Positions 52,004 to 63,559 of a stretch of DNA of 64,000 bases are shown one piece after another. Origin of the DNA: Dugong dugon (Eukaryota; Chordata; Mammalia; Sirenia; Dugongidae); assembly GCA_030035585.1 (NCBI GenBank), contig CM057462.1, positions 98,229,234 to 98,293,233 of the forward strand, in the 5' to 3' direction. Position 1 is the stretch's first letter; each line of letters opens with the position of its first letter. A program made the position numbers and the translations under genes. Under the pieces are notes generated by a model. It did not search any database and was not told the origin of the DNA. It saw only the letters and a program-made list of their open reading frames with translations.

Positions 52004-53555
52004 AGGACAGACAGAGCCACTCTGGGAAAGAAGAGAACATTGAGATTCACACTTCTGTAGGGCTATGCTTCTGGATTTTCCACAGATCAAACCTCCCTTC
52101 TACCAGGCTCTCAAGGTCTCAAGGTTAAATTTCAATGAGTTTGTCTTTTGTATTTGTTTTTGAAGTTATTTGAACAGCCTATATTAGTGTTAAAAAAAAA
52201 AATTGTATGTGAAGCCAGGGGCTGAGAAATATGGGTCAGGGTATGAGAGTTTCTAAAATAAATGTGTGTGTGTGTTAATATTTGGAAAACAAATGCCCTC
52301 AGAACAAGCCATGACATTTACTAAATTTGGAAGACCTTCCAAATTTGTATGCGATAGATGCGAGTAATCACTTAGGAAAAAATTTTAAAAATGAAATAAT
52401 TCAAGAATAACCAAAGTAATTTTTAATAATAGAGAACTCTATGCAAACAATATTTAAACTAAATATAGAAGAGAATTAGTTAAATCCAAAGGCATTGATT
52501 TAGGTACCTTGAAAAATCAAAGAAATTCAGACCAATGGATGTGGAAAGCAAGTGGTCCTATTTAAAAACATAAATAATATAAAATATATGCATAGGTCTT
52601 AATTATAGTTGTACCTTAATTAATGAAGACTTTCCTCAGCTTTGGCTTTGTGGTCAGTACCTGCTCTGAGTAGCCCCTCTCTGTGTTCCATAAAATTGAT
52701 GACTGAAATCTGCAAATTCAGTCCCTTCCAGACTGAGCCAACCCTGATGAAGACCAGTATAATACCAGAATTATGATGAAACAGGTGGTAGGGTGTGGCT
52801 GGCCAAGGGCTAGTGTTGGCTGTGCTTAGGTAGAGCTCTGAGCAACATTCAAGAGATTTATTGTTTCTTGTGTCTATTTATCTTGGTTGTAGTAAAACCA
52901 TAAAGAAAGAAGTACCTAGGACAATGCCAATTGCATAGACTCATTCTCTGTGACTGCTGTTATTGAAAGCAGACCAATGATCCATCACAAAATAGCCAAC
53001 ATCAATACCTGATGCTCAAAGAAAAATCCACTATTGTTAATTTGATGTTTTTTGTTCTCTATACTTAGCTATAATATGAAATATTTCTTTCCTGTTGTAC
53101 TTGCATGTGGTACCCTGAGGTATTTTCTTCTAGAATTTCTACCACATCATACCATCATGATCCAGCAGTTGTGCTGGAAAACTCAGATCAAATTAAAAAC
53201 TTCCTAAATATAGTTTAAAAATGTGTGTGGTAAAAGGACATGGTTTCTGATTTTGACTCAACAATTCTGGTTTACATTCAATTCATGGACCAGATGGAAC
53301 CAGGCACTAGTAGACAGTGAAACATGTATTTACTGTGAAATCAGAGATACCTATTGAGATTTAAAAAAATGGCTCAGAGTGTTAAAGCTGACTCACAAGA
53401 ATCAGATATCTCACTTTGCAATAAATTTTGATAGTAATTCAGAGGATATGAGTGAGAGGAAAACAATGTGTTCTTTATCCCTTAGAGAGGTTTAAGATCT
53501 CCAGCACAGCTCCCTAGATCCTTTCTGTCATCATCAGGACATACTGAGTTCCAAT
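52004..53555. other. unassigned non-coding sequence
   Basis: About 1.5 kb of AT-rich unique-looking sequence. An A-run lies at 52193-52202 and a (GT)n at 52263-52275. No gene or mobile element recognised. Confidence 0.35.
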
Positions 53556-53561
53556 ATAAGC

Positions 53562-53770
53562 AAAGGCGCACTCGTGGTGCAGTGATTAAGTACTAACTGA
53601 AAAGCCAGCGGATGGAACCCACCAGCTGCTCCGCAGGAAAAATATATGGCAGTCTGCTTCCGTGAAGATTACTGCCTTGGGAATCCTATGGGGCAGTTCT
53701 ACACTGTCCTATAGGGTTGCTATCAGTTGGAATCAACTCAACAGCAATGATTTTTGTTTGTTTTTGTGTT
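53562..53770 (+). repeat. AfroSINE, long form
   Basis: GCGCACTCGTGGTGCAGTGA, GATGGAACCCACCAGCTGCT, CCGTGAAGATTACTGCCTTG, CCTATGGGGCAGTTCTACAC, GGTTGCTATCAGTTGGAATC and a TTTTTGTTTGTTTTTG end. The head lacks part of the anticodon-arm region. Confidence 0.9.
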
Positions 53771-54435
53771 TGGTTATAAGCAATGCATGCACAACATTGC
53801 TTGTTATAGAAGGAGCCAGTTTGGTTATGGAATGGCTCTTTTTTATACTTCGTTGATTGCATGGATTATGTGGCATTTTCTAGGAGACCCTGCCTCATAT
53901 ATCAATGGGTTCCCAGGTTATGTATAATAAGCAACCTAGACAGAGTAAATACATTCTGCTAAAGGCATTTCACGTAAAGGACTCTCCATTATCTTTCTGC
54001 TAGTAAAAACCATTAGTGTGTTTACCAGGAGACCTGGTTACTGGCAAGTTTGCAAGGGACTTTGTCCAGGTCATCTTGTTCTTTCCCAGGTGTCCCTGGT
54101 AATGGAGAAAATAGGTCACATGGTTGCTGGTAATCCTTTTCTTCTCACCTGAGTCTAAATCTTTAATTCATCACTACTTGCTTACTCAGTGTGATTAATT
54201 CTGGGAGATCTTGGTCAGTCCTCTATTTAGGTCTCAAAGCCCCTGACATTCACCATACAGGCTATTAATTTTCCTTCTTTCCTCGGTAAACAATGAGAAT
54301 AACAAAATGTAACTGTTAGGTATTTTTTGCCAGGATCTTACACCAAGATCTGTGTGTACTTTTCCCAGAAAGACACATTTCACTTCATTGCAACAAGTAG
54401 AACATAAAATGCTTTCACAGTTTCTGTAAGAAGTC
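53771..54435. other. unassigned non-coding sequence
   Basis: No element recognised. An (A)16 run at 54441-54456 closes the interval. Confidence 0.35.
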
Positions 54436-54546
54436 TGTGTCAAAAAAAAAAAAAAAAGTTACATCTCACAGTTTTAATGCTACTACTGATGAACACTGAA
54501 ACTATATGAAATAAGGTGATGAAATTACATTTCAATACTATCACTG

Positions 54547-55065
54547 TGTCTTAGTTATCTAATGCTCTTATAACAGAAATACCACAAACAGGTGGCTTTA
54601 ACAAAGAGAAATTTATTCTCTCACAGTCTAGGAGGCTGGAAGTCCGAATTCTGGGTGCCAGCTCCAGGGGAAGGCCCTCTCTCTCTCTGTTGACTCTGTA
54701 GGAAGGTCCTTGTTATCAATCTTACCCGCTCACAGAGCTTCTCAGCCGCAGGGTCCCTGGACCCAAAGGACATGCTATTCTAGCTCTTGTTTCTCGGTTA
54801 TATAAGGTCTCCCTCTCTCTCTGCTTGCTTCTTTTTTATATCTCAAAAGAGATTGACTTAAGACACAGTCCAATCTTGTAGATCAAGTCCTGCCTCATTA
54901 ACATAACTGCCTCTAATCCCACCTCATTAACATCATAGAGGTAGTATTTACAACACATAGGAAAATCACATCAGATAACAAAATGGTGGACAATCACAAT
55001 ACTGGGAATCATGGACTAGCCAAGTTGACACACATTTTTGGATGAACACAATTCAATCCATAACA
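54547..55065 (-). repeat. solo LTR (MaLR-type) with perfect 5-bp TSD
   Basis: Plus-strand reading is TGTCTTAGTTATCTAATGCT ... CACAATTCAATCCATAACA, 519 bp. CACTG at 54542-54546 and 55066-55070 flanks it. Confidence 0.94.
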
Positions 55066-55070
55066 CACTG

Positions 55071-56330
55071 CCGGTTATTTCTAACCCAGGAGAAGTTATT
55101 TTTAAAAAGTCAGAGTAGGCTTCAACCTAGGATGTAGAAAGCTGGAAAGAGCATTATTCTCATAGTAATGAGACAAAGCAAGATAAACAACAAAATCATA
55201 ACTTTTCTTAAACCCATCAGTGAGCTAAAGTTGCAGGGCAACCAAGTAGCCTGAATTCCAAGAATGGACAGGCCTTCCCAGTGAGAGATGAGACATTAGG
55301 CCTGGATCACCAGTGGCAGAAAATAAGAGATATGGCAGCCATGCATGTAAGTAAGAAAAAATCAGCTAAAATTTTCATGATTGCTAAAATCAAGTATGGG
55401 CTACCCCTAGGTATAGAACTACAGGGAGGCCCCTGTACAAAGGAAGTTTGCATTCACTCACAAGTTCTTTTCCATGAACTTCCACTGAGTTCATAAACAG
55501 GATTGGGAACAGGTCAGGAGAACAGAGAGAGTCTCCCTCAGTTGATGTAGATGTGCAGGAAGGAATTTGCCACCACTGCAAAAAAAGATATGAAGCCCCA
55601 TTCCCTGTTCAGTCTTTTCTCTCAATTGGGCAAAAAACTTAAACTTTTAGGGGAAGGACAGTAAACTCTGTCACTACCAAGGCTCAAGTGAAGACCCTTG
55701 CTGCTAAAGGAAGTGTTGGAAAAAACTCTGTACCCATGGGGAAGCAGTCCTTGACTCAGGATCCTGCAAAACGGTTAGAGGTCTCCTACCACAGAGGAAG
55801 GAACAGGAAACTCCCATCCACACATGACAGAGTTTTACTACCATGTAGAGGAAACACAGGAACATTGAGAAAGCCCCATCCCTTAAGTTCAGACACACAG
55901 AGCCTACTTACACTGAGGCTGGACTAGGCAACATAGAACTTTCCCTGCAACCTGTCATCAGCCTACTAAGCACTGAATAACCCTTTCAAGACCCAATTAT
56001 TTTCTTCTTTGAAGTTTTTGATAATACTATGTGTTTTCACTTATGAAAGTGTGCTGATTAAAGGACCAATTCAGAATTTTTGTTATGAGTTATGGGTTTT
56101 GATACCCATTATCTGGGATCACATATGTCCCAGCAGATCATGGATGATGTATATCCTGTCAATATGAGTCAATGATAAAAGCATTTTATTTATCTATTTA
56201 ATTTCTTGAAAATTTGCAGAACATGAGGTAAAACATGAAGGCACCTGGCAATGACTGCACATAAATTTTTATTCTAGTCTCCTTCTTCTTAGCCTTTTTT
56301 ATTATTTTTTAAGAAACTTCTCAAAACATG
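55071..56330. other. unassigned non-coding sequence
   Basis: No element recognised. Frames of 63-79 codons have no family signature. Confidence 0.35.
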
Positions 56331-56335
56331 ATACA

Positions 56336-56600
56336 ATGCATTCTTCCTTACTGTAAAAGCAGTACTTACAGCCCAAATAAATAAAGTCAAGGGACTTTTT
56401 ATCTCCAGAAAATTACCACTACAATGCAGTCTTCATTACTGCAAAAGCAGTACTTACAGGCCAAATAAACAAAGCTAAAGGAATTTGAATCTCAGGAAAA
56501 TTATCATTACCATGTATTCATCATTATAACATAAGCAGTATGAGCAGCTAAGAAGCAGAAACAGCTGCCATGGAATACTGCAGAACTGCTCATAGGGGTG
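56336..56600. repeat. 88-bp tandem repeat, about 2.3 units
   Basis: Units start at 56336, 56424 and 56512 (period exactly 88). Shared blocks are AAAAGCAGTACTTACAG, CCCAAATAAATAAAG or GGCCAAATAAACAAAG, and CAGAAAATTACCA or CAGGAAAATTATCA. The third unit decays after about 30 bp. A related start (ATGTATTATTCCTTATTG) recurs at 56703. Confidence 0.85.
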
Positions 56601-57700
56601 CATTCTGCCTGCTACACGTGGAAGCAAAGATTGGTCCCTAAGATTGAATGCAACATAATAATAACTTACAAGAGTTCCAGTCTCTTGAAAAGTATCACTG
56701 CAATGTATTATTCCTTATTGGAAAGGCATTATTTACTGTTCAGAAGCTAGAAGAGAAGAGAGCCAGTAACATCTGGAAACAATGAATGGCATAAAGAAGA
56801 AAATGTCCACCGTGACTGAATGAAGACTGGCTATAACTTATTCTCATGATAAGTACATTCTCACAAGAACATAGTAACTGGGAAACATAGTGATGAGGTT
56901 TATCTCACAGAAGTAAAGGCAAATCTTTCAAAAGTTTAGAAAATTCACACATCTGGGAGGCATCACCTAAGATAATGTTCAATCTACACAAAAATGAGGT
57001 TCCCACTAAGGAATTTTGAGTTTTTCACATATCGAAAGGCTCCCACCTTGGGGCTGAATGCATTACAATCTGGCTATCCTCTTTCCAAAGAACTTGAGAA
57101 GCATAAAAAGTGGGTGGGATACCTTATGTCCCATGGATCTTGAAACGGATAAGAAGCAACAGCAGTCTAATACAGAGGAGAGGCAAAAGTTATAAGAAAG
57201 ACCCCTCTCTGTGGTGTAGGCATGTTGGAATGGTAGAAAGCTGAGGGTGGAATAGAAACATTGAGACCAAATCTCAAGAATTTGAAGATTGTGATGCCCT
57301 AGGAGTAGCCATAGCAACAACCAAACTCAAATCCAGCTTAACTCATGACAAGATTGATTAATCCCACCTCCCATGGTCTGACTAAAGAAGAGGCATGTCG
57401 AGTTTCAAGCATAAATACTACTTACCTCAGTCTCTACTGTTCTACACAATATGCCTGGCACTTGATAATTAAAAAAAAAAAAAATTACAAGACACACACA
57501 CACAGAAAACACAACCTGTTTTCAAGAGACACAGCAATCATTGAAACTGTACTCAGCGATGACCTAGATATTGGAACTATCAGACAGTGACTTAAAATAA
57601 CTATGTTTACTATGTTAAATGATCTAGTGGAAAAAGGCAGACAACATGCATAAACGGATGAGGATTTTTAGCAGAGAAATGGAAACTACAAGAGAGTCAA

Positions 57701-58018
57701 ATGAAAATGTTAGAAATAATAATAGTAAAAAACATAGTATCAAAGATGAAGAATTTATTTTCTGGGCTCATCAATAAACTGCACATAGTTGAGGCAACAA
57801 TCAGTGAACCTGAAGCTAGAACAAGAGAAATTACTAAAACTGAATCACAAAGAAAAAAAACGAGAACAGATATTCAACAGCTGTTGGATAATATCAAGTG
57901 TTGTAATACACATGATATTGGATTTCTGGAAGAAATAAAGAGAGATAAGAGGGCAGAAGAAACATTTGAAGAGAAAATGGCCAAGAATATTCCAAAATTT
58001 AAAAAAAAAAAGATATAA
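57701..58018 (+). pseudogene. L1 ORF1-type relic
   Basis: 105 codons rich in Lys, Glu and Ile with heptad-like spacing, followed by text (LEEIKRDKRAEETFEEKMAKNIPKF) in the position of the RNA-binding domain of L1 ORF1p. Broken at both ends. The assignment rests on position and composition, so it is moderate. Confidence 0.5.
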
Positions 58019-58980
58019 AACCACAGATCTTATATGCTCTGAGAAATACAAGAAGTGTAAATACAAGATAAATTACATCTAATAGATTATATTTAAAATT
58101 ATGGTAAATAAACAAGAAGAGAAAATCATGAAAGTAGGCACAGACAAAGATACATTGCAAACAGTTAATGAAACATGAATTACGGGAGACTTCTCATCAG
58201 AAACTGTTCAAAAAAGAAGACAAAGAGATAACATCTTTAAAGTACGGAAAAATCTTTCAACTCTGAATTTTATACCAAGTGAAAATATCTTTCATAAATT
58301 CATGAAATAAAGAATTGTTGTTGTTTTTTTTGGGGGGGGGGAGGGGGGAGAAAGTAAAAATACCAAGAGAATTTATTGCCAAGATCTGTGCTACAAAAAT
58401 GTTAAAGGACGTTTCCTCAGGCAAAACGAATATACAGAAACTTGTATCTGCACAAAAAATGAAGAACTCCCAAAATGATGAAAGTGAAAGTAAATATAAA
58501 AGATAAAAATTTTCTTATTTTTTAATCACTCCAAAAGATGATTGACTGTCAAAAGCAAAAATTTTAACATTATATTATTGGATTGTGACATATGTCAAAG
58601 TAGAATGACAGGAGGGAAAAAATGGAAGTATATTGCTATAAGGTTCTTACACTGTATATGAAGTGGTAAATATTGATTGAAGGCAAACTGAGATAGATAA
58701 AAGATGGATATTGTGAACCCTAAATATAAAAAAAAAAAAAATTAAAAAAAGAGATATAGGTAATAAGGTAATAGTAAAGATGAATGGAATCATAGAAAAG
58801 AATCAAATCCAAAAGCAGGCATTGAAAGTAAAAACAAACAAAAACAAAAAATGAAGAGAAATAAGCAACAAGCTAATAGAAAACAATGAACAAAATGGTA
58901 GGTTTAAATCCAATCCTGCAAATATTTACAGTAAATATTAAAGGTCCAATCATCCCAATTAAAAGATAGAGGTTATTAGA

Positions 58981-59295
58981 TGGAATCAAAAAAGCATAGC
59001 ACACTATGTGTTATCTACAAAAAACAATCAAAAAACACACTACAAATATAAAGATATTGACAGGTGACGATAATGGAAAAATGATATCAAAAACTAACCA
59101 GAAGAAAGATGGAGTGGTTGTATTAATATCAGACAAAGTATATTTCAGTACAAGGAATATTACCAATAATAAAGAGAGAGATTACATAATGATAAAAATG
59201 TCAATTCACCGAAAAGACCTAACAATGCTAAATGTGCATGCATCTAACAAGAGAACTTCAAAATATAGAAACCAAAAACCGATGGTGCTATAAGA
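58981..59295 (+). pseudogene. L1 ORF2 endonuclease N-terminal relic
   Basis: The frame 59006-59293 encodes text equivalent to residues about 45-115 of the L1 endonuclease (VVVLISDKVYFSTRN ... DYIMIKMSIHRKDLTMLNVHA). The catalytic N-terminal Asn and Glu region upstream is frameshifted, and the C-terminal catalytic residues are missing. Non-functional. Confidence 0.75.
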
Positions 59296-59460
59296 ATAAA
59301 TACAAACATAAAATAAATAAACAAATCCACAATTACAGATATTTCAACACTCCTCTCTCAGTCATCTATATAACAAGTAGACAGAAAATGAACGATGATA
59401 TAGGAGACCTGAACAACAGTATAAACTAACACAATCTAGTTGACATTGAAAATAACAGAA

Positions 59461-59905
59461 CATACATTTTCATTATTTTGGTACCTCTCACAAGCACACC
59501 CCAAGATGGGATTAGACACGCAAGAATTTTATGGGGGAGACAGCTCCTGAGGGAAAAGGGAAGGAGCCAGAGGAAATGGGGACCGGCGTGAAACTACGGT
59601 GAATATTTAACCTATGTGAGAGAAAATGGAGATAAGACAGCAGTCTCAGACTACAGAGCAATTCTAAGAAAGTTTCAGGCTGCCCGCAGGGAGTCTTCAA
59701 GCCAAAGCTAACTATCAGAGATGTCCTATGCCTTACAGAAATTTGCTTTCCTTAGTATTCCTGCCATGTTCAGTCATTGGATAAGAGCAGCTCATAGTAG
59801 TATGACCTTGACATGAATGCATTGGTGAAATGACCAGGCAGCATCTGGTCCATTCATCAGTTATACTTCCCCAAGTAGGAGCTCTGAATAACACATTTAC
59901 TTTTT
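59461..59905. other. unassigned sequence
   Basis: GATGGGATTAGACACGCAAG and GACAGCTCCTGAGGGAAAAG at 59508-59570 look like a mammalian repeat but I cannot name it. Confidence 0.3.
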
Positions 59906-60782
59906 TCTTTTTTTATTGTACTTCAGGTGAAGGTTTACAGAACAAATAGTTTCTCATGAAACAGTAGTACACATATTGTTTTATGACACTGGTTAACAAC
60001 CCCACAACATGTCAACTCTCTCCTTTCTCGACCTTTTATTTATTTATTTTTTTGGTGAGATATACATAGCCAAAGATACACCATTTCAAAAATTTATGCA
60101 TGCACAGTTCAGTGACATCAACTACGCTCTTCCAATTGTGCTGCTATTCTCACTTTAGATAAAGGCTTACAGAAAAAAATAGATCCCCATTTAACAGTTA
60201 GTACACATGTTGCCCTATGACAATGGTTAACAACCTCACAACACGTTAACACTATCATGACTCAACGTTGGGTTCCCTATCACCAGCTTTCCTGTCCCCT
60301 TCTGCCTTCTGGCTCTTGTCCCTGGACTGCTGTGCCTCATTAGTCCCATTTGGTTTTATGGGGTTGTCCACACCCCGGCTGAACGGTGAACCTCGGAAAT
60401 GACTTCACCACTGAGCTGAAAGGGTGTCTGGGGGCCATACTCTTGGGGTTTCTCCAGTCTCCTTTAGGCCAGTAAATCTGGTCTTTTTTTTGTGAGTTAG
60501 AATTTTGTTCTACATCCTTCTCCAGCTCTGTCCAGAACCCTCTGTTGTGATTCTGGTCAGAGCAGTCAGTGGTGGTAGCCAGACACCATCTACCTGTACT
60601 GCACTCAGCTGTGTATTAAGGTCTGTGGTGTTGGTCCTATTTTTTCTTCTATGAACTTCATAGTTTTAGGCTTTATATTCAGGTCTTGGATCCATTTTGA
60701 AGTAGTTTTTGTATATGGTGAGAGGTGTGGGTCCTGTTTCATTTTTTTGCAGATGGATATCGAGTTTTGCCAGCACCATTTG

Positions 60783-61625
60783 TTAAAAAGACTTGTCTTT
60801 TCCCGATTTGATGGACTTTGGGCCCTTGTAGAAGATCAGGTGACCGTAGGTGGATGGATTTACATCTGGATTCTCAATTCCGTTCCACTGGTCAATGTAT
60901 CTGTCGTTGTACCAGTACCAGGCTGTTTTGACTACTGTAGCTGTATAGTAGCTTCTGAAGTCAGGTAGTGTGAGTCCTCCAACTTTATTCTTTTTCCTCA
61001 GTAGTGCTTTACTTATTCGGGGCTTCTTCCCTTTCCATAGAAAGTTAATGATTAGTTTTTCCATGTCTTTGAAGAATGTTGTTGGTATTTGGATCGGTAT
61101 TGCATTGTATTTGTAAATTTCTTTGGGTAGAATTGAGATTTTCACAATGTTGAGTCTGCCTATCCATGAGCGTGGCATGTTTTTGCATTTATGTAGATCC
61201 CTCTGGGTTTCATGCCATAGTGTTTTGTAGTTTTCTTTGTATAGGTCTTTTACATCTCTGGTCAGATTTATACCTAAGTGTTTTATCTTTTTAGTAGCTA
61301 TTGAAAATGGTATTGTTTTCCTGATTTCCTTTTCATCGTTCTCCTTACTCGTGTATAGGAATCCAACTGATTTTTGAATGTTTATCTTGTATCCTGCTAC
61401 TCTGCTGAATCTTTCTATTAGCTCCAGTAGATTTCTCGTGGAGTCTTTAGGGTTTTCTGTGTATAGTATCATATCATCTGCAAACACGGACAGTTTAACT
61501 TCTTCATTACCAATTTGGATGCCCTTGATTTCTTTTTCTTGCCTTATTACTCTAGCTAGAACTTCCAGCACAATGTTAAATAGGAGTGGTGATAAAGGGC
61601 ATCCTTGTCTTGGTCCTGTTTTCAA
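60783..61625 (-). pseudogene. L1 ORF2: RT palm and post-RT region
   Basis: A 280-codon frame, the longest in the window, begins at [15 protein letters not shown] and holds the RT catalytic FADD (codons at 61473-61484). It then runs through the thumb ([13 protein letters not shown]), [32 protein letters not shown] and [19 protein letters not shown]. It ends where the internal deletion removes the Cys-rich C-terminus. No stop for 840 bp suggests a comparatively recent copy. Non-functional because the rest of ORF2 is broken. Confidence 0.94.
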
Positions 61626-61972
61626 GGGGAACGTTTTCAGCCTCTGTCCATTAAGAATGATGTTGGCCGTTGGTTTTGCATAGATGCCCTTTATTATGTT
61701 GAGAAATTTCCCTTCAATACCTATTTTATTGAGAGTTTTTATCAGGAATGGGTGTTGGACTTTGTCAAATGCCTTTTCTGCGTCAGTTGAGATGATTATG
61801 TGATTCTTTTCTTTCCTTTTATCTCTGTGGTGGATTATGTTGATTGATTTTTTAATGTTGAACCATCCTTACATACCTGGTATGAATCTTACTTGGTCGT
61901 GGTGTAGTATTTTTTTGATATGATGGTTAAGTCTATTGGCTAGAATTTTGTTGAGAATTTTTGCATCTATAT

Positions 61973-62380
61973 TCATGAGAGATATTGGTCTGTAATTTTC
62001 TTTTTTGTGACATCTTTGTCTGGTTTTGGTATCAGCGTTATGGTGGCTTCATAGAATGAATTTGGAAGTTTTGCTTTCTCTTCTATGCTCTGAAGTAGCT
62101 TAAGTAGTACTGGTACAAGCTCTTCTGTAAATGTTTTGTAGAATTCTCCAGTGAAGCCATCTGGACCAGGGCTTTTTTTGGTTGGGAGTTTTTTTATTAA
62201 CTTTTCAATCTCTTCTCTTTTTATGGGTCTGTTCAGATTTTCAACATCCCTTTGTTGTAGTTTGGGTAGGCTGTGTGTTTCTAGAACCTCTAGGTTTTCA
62301 AATTTGTTGGAGTATAGTTTTTCATAATATTCTGTTATAATCGTTTTTATTTTGGTTGGGTCTGTTGTAATGTCCCCCAT
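61973..62380 (-). pseudogene. L1 ORF2: N-terminal RT region
   Basis: 135 codons including [19 protein letters not shown], the [18 protein letters not shown] motif that opens the RT domain, and TLIPKPDKD. It is separated from the downstream RT frame by a stop and a frameshift between 61973 and 61625. Confidence 0.93.
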
Positions 62381-62806
62381 TTCATTTCTTATTTGGTTAC
62401 TTGTGTCCTCTCCTGTTTTTCTTTTGTCAGTCTGGACAGTGGTTTGTCGATTTTGTTGATTCTTTCAAAGAACCAACTTTTGGTTTTGTTGATTCTTTCT
62501 ATTGTTTTTCTGTTCTCTATTTCGTTTATTTCTGCTCTGCTCTTTACTATTTCCTTTCTTCCAGTGGCTGTGGGCTTTTTCTGCTGTTCTCTTTCTGTTT
62601 GTTTGAGTTGTGTAGTTAATGTTTTGATTTTGTACCTTTCTTCTTTTTTGATATGTGCATCTATTGCTATAAATTGTCCTCTGAGGACTGCCTTTGCTGT
62701 GTCCCAGAGGTTTTGGTATGATGTGTTTTCATTCTCATTTGATTCTAGGAAGTTTTTGATTCCATCTCTGATTTCTTCTATTACCCAGTGATGTGTAAGC
62801 AGATTA

Positions 62807-63559
62807 TTATTCAGTTTCCATATAATTGATTTTCTTTTCCTTGCTCTTTCTATTGTTAATTTCTACCTTGATGGCATTGTGGTCAGAGAAGATGCTTTGA
62901 ATTATCTCAAGGTTTTGGATCTTGTTGAGGATTGCTCTATGGCGTAAGATGTGGTCTATTCTGGAGAACATTCCATGTGCATTGGAAAAGAATGTGTACT
63001 TTGCAGCAGTTGGATGGAGTGTTCTATGTATGCCTATGAGCTCAAGTTGGCTGACTGTGCCCTTTAGGTCTTCTGTATCTTTGCTGAGTTTCTTCTTAGT
63101 TGTTCTGTCCTTTACTGAGGGTGGTGTGTTGAAGTTTCCTACTATTACTGTGGAACTGTCAATATCTCTTTTCAGTGTTATTAGAGTTTGTTTTATGTAT
63201 TTTGGAGCACTGTAATTGGGAGTGTAGATGTTTATGTCTTCATGATGGATTATCCCCTTAATCATTATATAGTATCCTTCTTTCTTTTTTATGGTAGATT
63301 TTGTTTTAAAGTCTATTTTATCTGAGATTAGAATTGACACTCCTGCTCTTTTTTGGTAGTTGTTAACTTGATATTTTTCTTTCCAACCTTTGACTTTTAA
63401 TAAATTCACATCTTTGTTTCTAAGGTGTGTCTCCTTTAGAAAGCATATTGATGGACCCTGTTTTCTTGTCCATTCTGTCACTCTCCGTCTCTTTATGGGT
63501 GGAGTGACTCCGTTTACATTCAGTGTAATTATTAATAGATGTGAGTTTGTTGCTGTCAT
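62807..63559 (-). pseudogene. L1 ORF2: endonuclease domain
   Basis: 250 codons from the ORF2 start ATG (63557-63559). This is the APE-like endonuclease that nicks target DNA. Catalytic positions in order: Asn14 (TLNVNG), Glu43 (LKETHL), a GNFN at 141-144 where the family has GDFN, the SRIDHIL aspartate, and SDHNAI with the final Asp-His pair. The frame stops just after the domain (KINYMETE). The Asp-to-Asn change removes a metal/catalytic residue, so even this domain is probably inactive. Confidence 0.93.

Larger units (their letters stand above)
57340..59460 (+). mobile_element. old L1 5' half (L1M/HAL1-like), plus strand
   Basis: AT-rich, A-biased on the plus strand as L1 sense strands are. 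57701-58018 reads like an ORF1-type coiled-coil protein fragment (EARTREITKTESQRKK). 58920-59290 reads as the start of ORF2: AAAGGTCCAATCATCCCAAT, ATATCAGACAAAGTATATTT, and frame text KKDGVVVLISDKV and DYIMIKMSIHRKD, the endonuclease N-terminal half. The rest of ORF2 is absent. Homopolymer A at 58726-58740 and a T8-G10-A-G6 run at 58325-58349 interrupt it. Confidence 0.75.

Noticed and set aside
62393-62791. 132-codon plus-strand hydrophobic frame resembling a membrane protein
   Set aside because: Antisense of A-rich L1 ORF2. The Phe/Leu/Ser richness comes from T-rich DNA.
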